Origin: DASTHG01 sp035491895 | GTDB lineage: Bacteria; Gemmatimonadota; Gemmatimonadetes; Gemmatimonadales; GWC2-71-9 | Assembly: GCA_035491895.1 (NCBI GenBank) | Contig: DATJJY010000045.1 | Coordinates: 1-64,000, forward strand | Length of the DNA: 64,000 nt | Direction of reading: 5' to 3' | Part shown: positions 35,398 through 43,644 of the stretch, piece by piece | How the letters are laid out: each line of letters starts with the position of its first letter | How positions within the stretch are numbered: the first letter of the stretch is position 1 | Position numbers and translations under genes: made by a program | The notes under the pieces: model-generated | What the model saw: only the letters and a program-made list of their open reading frames with translations | Told to the model about the DNA's origin: nothing | Database searches by the model: none

Positions 35398-35712
35398 TCA
35401 CTCCTCCGAAAGCCGCATCAATCCGCGCGCCAATGCGCGGTCGCCCGTCCCCGCCGTCTGCACCGGCGGGCGCCCGAGCTGCGCGCCCAGCCGTTCCGCC
35501 ACCGGCCCGGCGAGCACCGGTACGCCCCGTGCCCGCGCCAGCCGTTCGACCTTGTCCCGCGTCCGCGGGCTGGCATCGGCCGCGAGCACCACTACGGCGA
35601 TCCGCCCCTGCTGCAGTTTCATCCGCACGCCCGACACGCCGATCACCACGTTCCCCGCGCGGACCCCCAACCCCAGGAGGCCCCCCAGACGGTCGGTGGC
35701 GTGGCCGGTCAC
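35398..35712 (-). CDS. L7Ae-family (YlxQ-like) ribosomal protein
   Basis: A 104-residue L7Ae/L30e/S12e-fold RNA-binding protein (GLLGLGVRAGNVVIGVSGVRMKL, VVVLAADASPRTRDKV). It corresponds to the small ylxQ-type gene usually found between nusA and infB. The usual upstream DUF448/YlxR gene is absent. The GTG start overlaps the nusA stop (GTGA). Confidence 0.9.
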   Translation of the reverse strand: MTGHATDRLGGLLGLGVRAGNVVIGVSGVRMKLQQGRIAVVVLAADASPRTRDKVERLARARGVPVLAGPVAERLGAQLGRPPVQTAGTGDRALARGLMRLSEE

Positions 35713-37055
35713 GCCGCCTGCGGCGGGGGCGCGTCCGTTCCGGCGCCCGGCTCCTCGCCGCCTTCCTCCGTCAGCTCGTTGAGGAACGCCATCAGCCGGT
35801 CCGCCAGCTCGGTGGTCATCCCCTGGAGCTTGTCGACCTCCTCCCGCTCGAGGTCGAAGATGTCCTGCAGCGTCTTCTTGCCATTCTGCTCCAGCACCGC
35901 CATGAGATCGGCGGGCATTCCCTTGAGCTCGACCAGCGGCACCTTCACCGCCTGCTCTTCCTCGGGGGGCAGCGGGGCGAACAGCGGGCCCTCGCCGCCG
36001 CGCTCCAGCCACTCGCGGCTCGAATAGAGGTCGATCTTCCAGCCGGTCAGCTCCGAGGCGAGCCGCACGTTCTGGCCGTTGCGGCCGATGGCGAGCGACA
36101 GCTGATCCTCGTCGACGATCGCCTGAATGGTGCGGCTCTCGGGGTCTGAGAAGACGCGCGCCACCCGGGCCGGGGCGAGCGCCAGCTTGGCGAACCGCTC
36201 GGGATCGGGCGACCACGGCACGATGTCGATCCGCTCGCCGTTCAGCTCGTTCACCACCGCCTGCACGCGCGAGCCCTTGAGGCCGACGCAGGCGCCGACG
36301 GGATCGATGGCGTCGTCGCGCGAGATCACGGCGATCTTGGTGCGGCTTCCCGCCTCGCGCGCGGTGGCCCGGATCTCCACGATCTGCTGCTGGATTTCCG
36401 GGACCTCGATCTTGAACAGCGCCTTGACGAACAGCGGGTCCGCCCGCGACAGAATGAGCCGCGGCCCCTTGGGCGTCTCCTCGATGCGCTTCAGCACCGC
36501 CCGGATCGAGTCACCCTGGTGGTAGTGCTCGCGATGATTCTGCTCGCGGTAGGGGATGATCGCCTCCGCCTCGCGGAACTTGGCGAGCATGACGACGATC
36601 TTGCCGCGCTCGATCTGCTGCACTTCGCCGGGGAGCAGCTCCCCCACCTTCCCGGTGAACTCGTCGCGGATGCGGCTGCGCTCGCCCTCGCGCACGCGCT
36701 GGATGATGCGCTGCTTCGCCGCCTGCACCGCCGTGCGGCCGAATTCCTGGAACGGCACCTCTTCTTCGAGCACGTCCCCCGGCTGGAAATCGGGGTCCTC
36801 GTAGCGGGCTTCCTCGAGCGAGATCTGCGTGCCGGGGTCTTCGACCGCCTCGACGACGGTTTTCAGCACGACGATGCGGATCGTGCCCTTGAGCTCGTCG
36901 ATCGAAATCTCGGCCCGCACGTTCGGGCCATAGCGCTTCACCAGCGCCGCGTGCAGCCCGTCCTTCAACAGCTCGATCATTTCTCCGCGCTCGAGCTGCT
37001 TGGAGGTCGTCAGCTCTTTAATCGCGGAGACGACGTCGGTTGCATTTGCCATCAC
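35709..37055 (-). CDS. nusA: transcription termination/antitermination factor NusA
   Basis: A 448-residue RNA polymerase accessory factor. It has an N-terminal RNAP-binding domain, an S1 domain (about 135-200), KH domains (VGACVGLKGSRVQAVVNELNGERIDIVPW, SLAIGRNGQNVRLASELTGWKIDLYS) and a C-terminal helical extension with an acidic, Pro-rich tail. It is preceded by a 14-nt-period repeat in the rimP-nusA gap. NusA stimulates pausing and intrinsic termination, which is relevant to the hairpin just upstream of rimP. Confidence 0.97.
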   Translation of the reverse strand: MMANATDVVSAIKELTTSKQLERGEMIELLKDGLHAALVKRYGPNVRAEISIDELKGTIRIVVLKTVVEAVEDPGTQISLEEARYEDPDFQPGDVLEEEVPFQEFGRTAVQAAKQRIIQRVREGERSRIRDEFTGKVGELLPGEVQQIERGKIVVMLAKFREAEAIIPYREQNHREHYHQGDSIRAVLKRIEETPKGPRLILSRADPLFVKALFKIEVPEIQQQIVEIRATAREAGSRTKIAVISRDDAIDPVGACVGLKGSRVQAVVNELNGERIDIVPWSPDPERFAKLALAPARVARVFSDPESRTIQAIVDEDQLSLAIGRNGQNVRLASELTGWKIDLYSSREWLERGGEGPLFAPLPPEEEQAVKVPLVELKGMPADLMAVLEQNGKKTLQDIFDLEREEVDKLQGMTTELADRLMAFLNELTEEGGEEPGAGTDAPPPQAA

Positions 37056-37065
37056 TGTATTCCGT

Positions 37066-37096
37066 TCATCAGTTGTCGGTCATCGGTTATCGGTTA
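37066..37096. repeat. 14-nt-period repeat in the rimP-nusA gap
   Basis: Degenerate 14-nt units (ATCAGTTGTCGGTC, ATCGGTTATCGGTT) fill the short gap between nusA and rimP and run into the rimP stop codon. They have the same period as the repeat at 3443-3474. Confidence 0.5.
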
Positions 37097-37552
37097 CCAA
37101 TCCACCGCCAGGCGGGCTTCCCGGGCCGCCGCAAGCGGCAGCGTCACGGGCTCCCGGCCTTCGGGGTGCAGCACTACGGTCGACTCGTCCGGGACCGCCA
37201 CGATCCGGGCGCGGACCCGGCCCAACCCCTCCAGCCGCACCATCACTTCCCGCCCGACGAAGCGCACCCAGTGCCGGTGCCAGCGCACCGGCCGGTCGAA
37301 CCCCGGACTCGAGACCTCGAGCTGGTAGCGGGGACCCAACGGGCCGCCGTCATCCAGCCACGCTTCCAGTGTCCGGCTGGCCAGCGCGCAGTCGTCCACG
37401 GTCACGCGCCGCTCCGGATCCGCCGGGGGCCAATCGATGCGCACTTGAACGAGCGGCCGGTTCGGCGTGCCGCCCAGACGAAGGTCGGCCAGATCCAGTC
37501 CCAACGTCTCCAACCGGGACCGAACGGCCTCCACCAGGCTGTCGGTGAGCAT
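37094..37552 (-). CDS. rimP: ribosome maturation factor RimP
   Basis: A 152-residue RimP with the two family blocks: YQLEVSSPGFDRPVRW (YxLEVSSPGxxRPL) and the N-terminal alpha/beta part (LETLGLDLADLRLGG). It acts in 30S assembly and heads the nusA-infB operon. The ATG at 37552 is chosen by homology. It directly follows a run of eight T and has no Shine-Dalgarno sequence. A longer frame to 37621 would translate the terminator hairpin and is less likely. Confidence 0.92.
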   Translation of the reverse strand: MLTDSLVEAVRSRLETLGLDLADLRLGGTPNRPLVQVRIDWPPADPERRVTVDDCALASRTLEAWLDDGGPLGPRYQLEVSSPGFDRPVRWHRHWVRFVGREVMVRLEGLGRVRARIVAVPDESTVVLHPEGREPVTLPLAAAREARLAVDW

Positions 37553-37584
37553 AAAAAAAAGCGCGGGCCGAACTACGCCCGCTT
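37553..37584 (-). terminator. intrinsic terminator/attenuator abutting rimP start
   Basis: The stem GCGGGC/GCCCGC with an 8-nt loop is followed by CGC and eight T, and the next base begins the rimP ATG. It lies 30 nt past the pgeF stop, so it can end the murA-pgeF transcript. It also lies between a promoter at 37594-37621 and rimP, so it can attenuate the nusA operon. Confidence 0.7.
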
Positions 37585-37593
37585 CGATTGGGG

Positions 37594-37621
37594 AATGTAT
37601 CGGCCCGCCTGGGCCTGTCAA
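37594..37621 (-). promoter_or_regulatory. promoter of the rimP-nusA-infB operon
   Basis: A perfect TTGACA (37621-37616, overlapping the pgeF stop codon), 16 nt, then TACATT (37599-37594). Predicted initiation is near 37587, giving a leader of about 35 nt that consists almost entirely of the terminator hairpin. Confidence 0.6.
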
Positions 37622-38400
37622 GGCGACAGGAGCGGCATCCCCAGGTACGCCACCATTCTACCGTCGCGACCGTCCGACGCACGGTGCGAGTAGAACTGGT
37701 CGTTGTGATGCGCGCTGCAGTAGGCCGAAATGCTGACCTCGCTCACCCCCAGCGCCGCACCTCGTCCCGCCAGCAACCCCCGCAAGTCGACGAACGTCGG
37801 GGATGCGGCCGGGGGACGACCCGTCACGCGCTCCGAGACTTCATAACCTACTTCATAACAGTTGCCACAAATGCCGACGCCACAATGCATTACGAAATCT
37901 CTGCAGGAGGCACCCGTCGCGGCCGTCAAGTCGCCCAGGGCGCGCTCGAGAATCCCGCCCGCTACGCCGCGCCATCCCGCGTGCAGCAGCGCCACGACCC
38001 CCTGCTGCGGCGCCGCGAGGTAGACGGGGATGCAGTCGGCGACGGTGATCACGAGCAGCGTCCCAGGGTCCTGGGTGGCGTGGCCGTCGACGCCATCGAG
38101 CACGAGCCACCCGGGGGGCAGGTCGGAGTGCCACTTGATCTCGCTGCCGTGCACCTGGTGGCTCATGACGACGGTGGGAAACCCCGACTCGAACGCCCTG
38201 CGGAACGCGCGCCAGCGGGTCATCACCTGGCCCGTCGGCTCCTCGCTCCAGAGGCCGAGGGAGAAGCCACCGGTCCGGGTCGTGATGCCCGCGACGATGC
38301 CGTAGCGCGCCGCCCATTCCGAGAGCTCGAGCCGGGGCACCGCCGCATCCCCGGCCGGCACCTCGAGCACGATCGTCGCTGCGGGGACACTGGCGGTCAC
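37618..38400 (-). CDS. pgeF: peptidoglycan editing factor PgeF (YfiH/multicopper polyphenol oxidase family)
   Basis: A 260-residue YfiH/DUF152 protein with the zinc/copper-type His-Cys set: MSHQVHG, TVADCIPVYL, LHAGWRGVAGGI and AYCSAHHND...FYSHRAS. Members remove misincorporated L-Ser from UDP-MurNAc or have purine nucleosidase and laccase activity. The neighbouring murA supports a peptidoglycan-precursor role. GTG start, 12 nt after the murA stop. Confidence 0.92.
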   Translation of the reverse strand: MTASVPAATIVLEVPAGDAAVPRLELSEWAARYGIVAGITTRTGGFSLGLWSEEPTGQVMTRWRAFRRAFESGFPTVVMSHQVHGSEIKWHSDLPPGWLVLDGVDGHATQDPGTLLVITVADCIPVYLAAPQQGVVALLHAGWRGVAGGILERALGDLTAATGASCRDFVMHCGVGICGNCYEVGYEVSERVTGRPPAASPTFVDLRGLLAGRGAALGVSEVSISAYCSAHHNDQFYSHRASDGRDGRMVAYLGMPLLSP

Positions 38401-38412
38401 CGGTCCGGTCTC

Positions 38413-39708
38413 CTACCGTCCATCCTCGCGCCGCTCGATCTGCGCCCCCAGCGCCCGCAACCGCTCGTCGATGCGCTCGTACCCGCGCTCGATCTGTCCC
38501 ACATTGCGGATCACCGAATCGCCCTGGGCGGCGAGGGCGGCGAGCAACATGGCCATCCCGGCCCGAATGTCGGGGCTCTCCACTTCCCCGCCCCGGAGCG
38601 CCGAAGGGCCCGCGATCACGGCGCGATGCGGATCGCACAGCACGATGCGCGCCCCCATCCCGATCAGCTTGTCCACGAAAAACAGGCGCGACTCAAACAT
38701 CTTCTCGAACACGAGCAGCGGGCCCTCGCACTGCGTGGCGACGACGATCGCGATCGACATGAGGTCCGCCGGGAAGGCCGGCCAGGGACCATCCTCGAGC
38801 TTCGGGATGTGGCCCCCGAGATCGGGGCGGATGCGGCGCTCCTGATCGCGCTCGACGATGAGGGCGTCGCCATCGACACGCGGCCGGACCCCGAGCCGGT
38901 CGAACGCGAATAGCGTCGCCCGCAGATCCTCCGTGCGCACGCCCTCGATGCGCACCGCGCCGTTGGTGACGGCCGCCAGACCGATAAACGAGCCGACTTC
39001 GATGTGATCGGGACCGATCCGGAACGGCTCGGACGCCGTCCCGAGCGGCCCGCCGCCGTGGACGTGCAGCAGGTTGGTTCCGATGCCGTCGATGTGGGCC
39101 CCCAGCATCGTCAGGAACCGGGCCAGATCCTGCACATGGGGCTCACTGGCGGCGTTGCGCAGCAGCGTGTCGCCCTTCGCCCGCACGGCGGCCATGAGCG
39201 CGTTCTCGGTCCCGGTGACACTCGGCTCGTCGAGAAAAACGTCGGCCGCCGTGAGCGATTTCGCCTCGAGCTGGTACTGCTTTCCCACTTCGACCTCGGC
39301 GCCGAGCGCCTCGAGCGCCAGGAAATGCGTGTCGACGCGGCGCCGTCCGATGACGTCGCCGCCCGGCGGCGGCAGCGCCACCCGCCCGAAGCGCGCCACC
39401 ATCGGCCCGGCGAAGAGGATCGACGCCCGCACCTTGGCGCACAGCGCCGGGTCGAGGTCCCGCGGCTGCGCGTTGCGCGTGTCGACCTCGAGCGCATTGG
39501 GCCCCGTCCAGGAGACACTCGCGCCGAGGTGTTGCAGCAGGGCGAGCATGGTTTCGACATCCCGGATGTGCGGCACGTTCTCGATGCGACAGGGGCCGTC
39601 GGCGAGCAGCGTGGCGGCCAGGATGGGGAGTGCGGCGTTCTTGTTGCCGGCGGGGCGAATCGTGCCCTCGAGCGCGCGGGCACCGGACACGCAAAACGTC
39701 GGGGGCAT
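38413..39708 (-). CDS. murA: UDP-N-acetylglucosamine 1-carboxyvinyltransferase
   Basis: A 431-residue EPSP-synthase-fold enzyme making enolpyruvyl-UDP-GlcNAc, the first committed step of peptidoglycan. GNKNAALPILAATLL and the C-terminal RAGMAMLLAALAAQG blocks are conserved. The fosfomycin-target Cys is replaced by Asp118 in PPGGDVIGRRRVDTH (family usual GGCTIGxRPVDxH). The ATG at 39708 is favoured because TAGGTT lies exactly 7 nt upstream with a TTGACG -35; an in-frame TTG at 39717 is less likely. It is followed by pgeF. Confidence 0.95.
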   Translation of the reverse strand: MPPTFCVSGARALEGTIRPAGNKNAALPILAATLLADGPCRIENVPHIRDVETMLALLQHLGASVSWTGPNALEVDTRNAQPRDLDPALCAKVRASILFAGPMVARFGRVALPPPGGDVIGRRRVDTHFLALEALGAEVEVGKQYQLEAKSLTAADVFLDEPSVTGTENALMAAVRAKGDTLLRNAASEPHVQDLARFLTMLGAHIDGIGTNLLHVHGGGPLGTASEPFRIGPDHIEVGSFIGLAAVTNGAVRIEGVRTEDLRATLFAFDRLGVRPRVDGDALIVERDQERRIRPDLGGHIPKLEDGPWPAFPADLMSIAIVVATQCEGPLLVFEKMFESRLFFVDKLIGMGARIVLCDPHRAVIAGPSALRGGEVESPDIRAGMAMLLAALAAQGDSVIRNVGQIERGYERIDERLRALGAQIERREDGR

Positions 39709-39715
39709 GGGGGCC

Positions 39716-39745
39716 AACCTACCGGAACGCTTGCGCGGGCGTCAA
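39716..39745 (-). promoter_or_regulatory. murA promoter, leaderless type
   Basis: TTGACG (39745-39740), 18 nt, TAGGTT (39721-39716), then 7 nt to the murA ATG, so initiation would fall at or next to the start codon. Confidence 0.55.
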
Positions 39746-39766
39746 GCGAGGGCGAACGTATCGCGC

Positions 39767-40882
39767 GTGTTTCCGCTGCCGCCGCTGATCGCCGCGGTGC
39801 TGGTCGCGCTCGCGGCACTGCTCGTCACCTATCTCCCTCGCCCGCCCTGGCTGGTCGCCGTCCTGGCGGGCGCGCGCCGCGCCCCACCGATCGGCTGGCT
39901 CGTGATCGGCGTCGTCCTGGGACCGCTGCTCGGTGTGCTCGATCGACCGCTCATCGATGCGCTGACGCCGGTGGTGGCGTGCGCGATCGGATGGCTCGCC
40001 GCCGGTGCGGCGGCCCGCCTCGCCGCTCCGGTCTCGGGGACGGCGATCCGCGAGCCCTGGTCGGCGGCGGATGTCGCGTGGCTCGTGGCGGCATTTCTCA
40101 TCCCGGCGGGGCTGTTATACGGCGCGCTGCGCGTGCTCCCGCCCCCCTTCGTCCCCGCCTGGAAGCCGGCCTGGCCGGTCATCGCTGTGTTGTCCGCATC
40201 GCTGGCCCTCGCGGCGTCGCCACGCGCCGCGGCCGCGACGGGGTGGTCGCTGCTCGTCACCGCCGCGGCGCTGCTCGGCTACTTCCCGCATGCGCGTCGC
40301 AGCGACGTGCAGCCCATCGCGCTGTGGCTGGGCTTCGCACTCGGCGGCCCGCTCGTCGGCGTTCTCGTGGCCCGGAGGCTGGGGCGGCAGACGAAAACGC
40401 GGGCTGCGGCGACGATCACCGCGCTCTGTCTCGCCGCCGGGATCGGCATGGCGTCGGGGGCGTCACCGTATCTGGTCTGCGGATTGCTCGGACTCGCGCT
40501 CGCGAAATGGGGGCCGGGCTACGAGCGACTCGCCGACGAGCTGGCGCCGACCGAGTCCACCGTCGGCGCGTTGTTGTGGTTCGCCGCCGGCGTGCTCGCC
40601 GGAGGCCGGTTCCCGGCGGTGTACGTGGCGGCACTGCTGCTGGCGCTCTGGCCGGCGCTGCGGCGCCGTTTTGTCGCCGCGGTTCCGGCGACCCGCCACA
40701 CCCTGGGACTCGCGCTCGCACTCTCCTTCGCGTTGACGAGCACCCGCTCGCTCGGAACCGAGAGTGGGGCCGTCGTGACCGCTGCGGCGCTCGCCCTGCT
40801 CGTCACATCCCTGGTGCCGCTGCGCAGCCGGGCACCGGCCCCGTTGACTTCGGCCACGCCGCAGCCTGAGGTTACAGTATGA
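39767..40882 (+). CDS. polytopic membrane protein, unknown
   Basis: A protein of about 371 residues, almost entirely hydrophobic helices (roughly 10-12 TM) separated by short Arg-containing loops. The repeat-like architecture and length recall cation/proton antiporter folds, but no diagnostic motif is seen, so no function is assigned. The GTG at 39767 begins the first TM helix; a TTG at 39731 is an alternative. The C-terminus overlaps the next gene by 4 nt (ATGA). It is divergent from murA. Confidence 0.7.
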   Translation: MFPLPPLIAAVLVALAALLVTYLPRPPWLVAVLAGARRAPPIGWLVIGVVLGPLLGVLDRPLIDALTPVVACAIGWLAAGAAARLAAPVSGTAIREPWSAADVAWLVAAFLIPAGLLYGALRVLPPPFVPAWKPAWPVIAVLSASLALAASPRAAAATGWSLLVTAAALLGYFPHARRSDVQPIALWLGFALGGPLVGVLVARRLGRQTKTRAAATITALCLAAGIGMASGASPYLVCGLLGLALAKWGPGYERLADELAPTESTVGALLWFAAGVLAGGRFPAVYVAALLLALWPALRRRFVAAVPATRHTLGLALALSFALTSTRSLGTESGAVVTAAALALLVTSLVPLRSRAPAPLTSATPQPEVTV

Positions 40883-41301
40883 TCCCCACGTGGGCCGCGG
40901 TGGTGGGTGCCATCAGCCTCGCCGTCATCGCCGCCGCGGCACTGGTATCCGCTCTGGCGGTTCTCGCGGCCGCCTACGGCGTGCGGGCCTTCCTCAGTGC
41001 CATCCGCCATTCGGCCGAACCCGTCGTCCAGGACGTGCGCCAGCTGATCGGGACGATCCGCACGGAAGCGGACGGCCTCGCCGAAACCTCGCGCGACATG
41101 CGCCAGCGCATCGTGCACGCGGCCGACGCCGCCGAAGCCCGGCTGTCGGAGCTGGGTGAAACCCTGGGTGAAGCCGAGCGGGAGATCGGGGAAACCGCGA
41201 AGGACGTCGCGGCCACCGCGCGGACCGTACGGCGCGGAGTGTCGGTTTGGCGGCTGGGCCGGTCGCTGCGCAAGCGCAAGGACACCGAGGAGGCCGACTG
41301 A
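40879..41301 (+). CDS. membrane-anchored coiled-coil protein (DUF948-like)
   Basis: A 140-residue protein: an Ala/Val-rich N-terminal TM helix (about 7-35), then a long amphipathic helix with Glu/Arg/Ala heptads (about 40-120) and a basic tail. The layout is that of DUF948 small envelope proteins. It is coupled to the polytopic protein upstream and to the phospholipase-type gene downstream by 4-nt overlaps. Confidence 0.7.
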   Translation: MIPTWAAVVGAISLAVIAAAALVSALAVLAAAYGVRAFLSAIRHSAEPVVQDVRQLIGTIRTEADGLAETSRDMRQRIVHAADAAEARLSELGETLGEAEREIGETAKDVAATARTVRRGVSVWRLGRSLRKRKDTEEAD

Positions 41302-42239
41302 AGCGCGGCCTGGCCCTGCTGGGAGTCGCCGCGGCCGCGCTCGTGTTGTTCCCTGGTGCGGCGCACGCGTGGACTCCCGCGACGCACATCTATCTCGGGG
41401 AGTCGGTGCTCGCCAATCTCTCCGCCCTCCCCTCGTCCGTCGCCGACCTGCTGCGCGCCTTCCCCTTCGATTTCCTCTATGGCAACATCGCCGCCGACAC
41501 ATCGATGGCGAAGAAGTACGCGCCGGTGGGCCGCCATTGCCACGCCTGGCACGTGGGGCGCGAGATTTACGAGCTGGCCCACACCGACGCCTTGCGCGCG
41601 TTCGGCCTCGGGTACCTGTCGCATCTCGCCGCCGACACCGTGGCGCACAACTTCTACGTTCCGCATCAGCTCGTGCTCACGAGCAGCACCGCCGCCCTCG
41701 GCCACAGCTACTGGGAGAGCCGGCTCGAAACGCACCTCGGCGAGCGGTACCCGCGCACGGCGAAGTCCGTGATCCTGCAGGATCACGGCGGGAGCGATGC
41801 GCATCTCGACGCCATCCTCTCGCCGACGTTGTTCAGCATCCGCACCAACCGCCGCCTGTTCCGCGGCATGGTGCATCTCACCGAGAACCAGAGCTGGCAA
41901 TGGGTGTTCCAGCTGATCGCGGAGAACAGCCGCTGGGATCTTCCCCCCGACGACGTCGAGCGCCACATGTCGGTCGCGTTCGAGTACGTGATGGTGGGGT
42001 TGTCGGACGACGACGCCCCGCCGCACCGCCTCGACCCGGCGGGCGACAAGGCGCTCGGGCTGGCGAAGCAGATGCGGCGGCGCGCGCTGCAGGCAGGGGG
42101 GCGGACCGATCCCGAGCGGATCCGGGCGACGGCCGAAGAGCACTTCGGGCTCCCCGATTCGACGCTGGATTTCTGGCGTGGCGCGCGCGCGGCGAAACCG
42201 TGGCGCGAGGAGGCGCTCAGCCCCCCAATCGCTCCTTGA
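41298..42239 (+). CDS. zinc-dependent phospholipase C family protein
   Basis: A 313-residue secreted hydrolase. Using a CTG at 41298 (CTGA overlap with the previous stop) gives a complete signal peptide (KRGLALLGVAAAALVLFPGAAHA) cut before Trp25. In PC-PLC and S1/P1-type enzymes the mature N-terminal Trp is a zinc ligand, so WTPATHIYLG is the expected mature start. Further His/Asp ligands appear in RHCHAWHVGREIYELAHTD and LSHLAADTVAHNFYVPHQ. No ATG, GTG or TTG in frame gives a usable signal peptide. The 3' end overlaps gatB tail to tail by 23 nt. Confidence 0.85.
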   Translation: MKRGLALLGVAAAALVLFPGAAHAWTPATHIYLGESVLANLSALPSSVADLLRAFPFDFLYGNIAADTSMAKKYAPVGRHCHAWHVGREIYELAHTDALRAFGLGYLSHLAADTVAHNFYVPHQLVLTSSTAALGHSYWESRLETHLGERYPRTAKSVILQDHGGSDAHLDAILSPTLFSIRTNRRLFRGMVHLTENQSWQWVFQLIAENSRWDLPPDDVERHMSVAFEYVMVGLSDDDAPPHRLDPAGDKALGLAKQMRRRALQAGGRTDPERIRATAEEHFGLPDSTLDFWRGARAAKPWREEALSPPIAP

Positions 42240-43644
42240 CGAGCGTGGGGACGCGGGTCGGATCGGCCTTCCCCTTCGACACCTTCATTACCTGACCCAC
42301 GAAAAACGGCAGCAATTTCGTCTCGCCCTTCTGGTAGCGCGCCACTTCCGTCGGATGCCCGGCGATCACCTCTTCGACCCACCCCGTCAGCGCACCGGCG
42401 TCCGCCACCTGGATCAGGCCGAGCCGCTCGGCCACGGCGCGCGGGTCGCCCAGCCCGTTGTCGGCCATCGCCGCGAACACCTGCTTGGCGGCCGGATTCG
42501 ACACCGTCCCGTCCTTCACCAGCTCGATCAATCGGGCGAGACGCTCCGGCGTCACGCGCAGCGCCCCAGCGCGCTCTTTCGTGTCGGCGAGGACTTCGCC
42601 CATCACCCAGTTGGCGGCCGGCTTGGCGTCCGCGCCCGCCGCGACCGTCATTTCGAAGTAGTCGGCGATGGTGCGGGATTGCACCAGCACCGCAGCGTCC
42701 TGCGCCGGAATCCCGTACCGGGTGGCGAACCGCTCGCCGCGCGCCGCGGGCAGCTCCGGCAGGGCCGCGCGCTCGTCCTCGAGCCACTGTTCGGGTACGA
42801 CGAGCACCGGTAAGTCGGGCTCGGGGAAGTAGCGGTAGTCCTTGCTCTCTTCCTTGCTGCGCTGTGGACGCACCGCGTTCGATTTCGCGTCGAACAGCAT
42901 CGTCTGCTGCTCGATCGTTCCGCCGGACTCCAGCACGGCGATCTGGCGATCCCGCTCGAGCGTGAGCGCCTTCTCGACGAAGGCGAAGGAGTTGATGTTC
43001 TTGACTTCGGTCTTCGTCCCGAGCGCCGCCGCCCCGACCCGGCGAACCGACACGTTCGCGTCGACCCGCAGGCTTCCCTTCTCCATGTCGCAGTCGGAGA
43101 CGTCGGCGTACTCGAGCACCTCCTTCAGGGCAAGAAGGTAGGCGCGGGCTTCCTGCGGCGAGCGGAAATCGGGACCGGTCACGATCTCGGCCAGCGGCAC
43201 GCCGGAGCGGTTGAGATCGATCGCGGAGCTCTTCGGCACGCGATCGTGGATCGACTTGCCCGCGTCCTCTTCCACGTGCAGCCGCACGATCGTCGCGGAC
43301 ACCGCTCCACGATCCGGACTGGTGTAGGCGAGCTGCCCGTCGGTGGAGAGGGGATCTTCGTACTGCGAGATCTGATATCCCTTCGGCAGGTCGGGATAGA
43401 AATAGTTCTTGCGGGCGAAGATGCTGCGCAGGTGCACCTGACAGCGCAGCGCCAGCGCCGCCCGGACGGCGAGCTGGATGGCGAAGCCGTTGACGGTCGG
43501 CAGCGCGCCCGGCAGGCCGAGGCAGACGGGGCAGACGTTGGTGTTGGGTGGAGCGCCGAAGGCGGTGGAGCAGCCGCAGAACATTTTCGACCGCGTCCGC
43601 AGCTGCACGTGCGTCTCCAGCCCGATCACCGTTTCCCAGCTCAT
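42217..43644 (-). CDS. gatB: aspartyl/glutamyl-tRNA amidotransferase subunit B
   Basis: A 475-residue GatB, the tRNA-binding kinase subunit of GatCAB that converts Glu-tRNA(Gln) or Asp-tRNA(Asn) to the amides. IGLETHVQLRTRSKMFCGCS, CPVCLGLPGALP, KNYFYPDLPKGYQISQYE and the YqeY-like C-terminal domain are present. The ATG overlaps the gatA stop (ATGA). Confidence 0.97.
   Translation of the reverse strand: MSWETVIGLETHVQLRTRSKMFCGCSTAFGAPPNTNVCPVCLGLPGALPTVNGFAIQLAVRAALALRCQVHLRSIFARKNYFYPDLPKGYQISQYEDPLSTDGQLAYTSPDRGAVSATIVRLHVEEDAGKSIHDRVPKSSAIDLNRSGVPLAEIVTGPDFRSPQEARAYLLALKEVLEYADVSDCDMEKGSLRVDANVSVRRVGAAALGTKTEVKNINSFAFVEKALTLERDRQIAVLESGGTIEQQTMLFDAKSNAVRPQRSKEESKDYRYFPEPDLPVLVVPEQWLEDERAALPELPAARGERFATRYGIPAQDAAVLVQSRTIADYFEMTVAAGADAKPAANWVMGEVLADTKERAGALRVTPERLARLIELVKDGTVSNPAAKQVFAAMADNGLGDPRAVAERLGLIQVADAGALTGWVEEVIAGHPTEVARYQKGETKLLPFFVGQVMKVSKGKADPTRVPTLVKERLGG

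Noticed and set aside
37094..37621. Longer rimP starting at 37621
   Set aside because: The extension would translate the terminator hairpin and T-tract, and the family N-terminus begins at the inner ATG.
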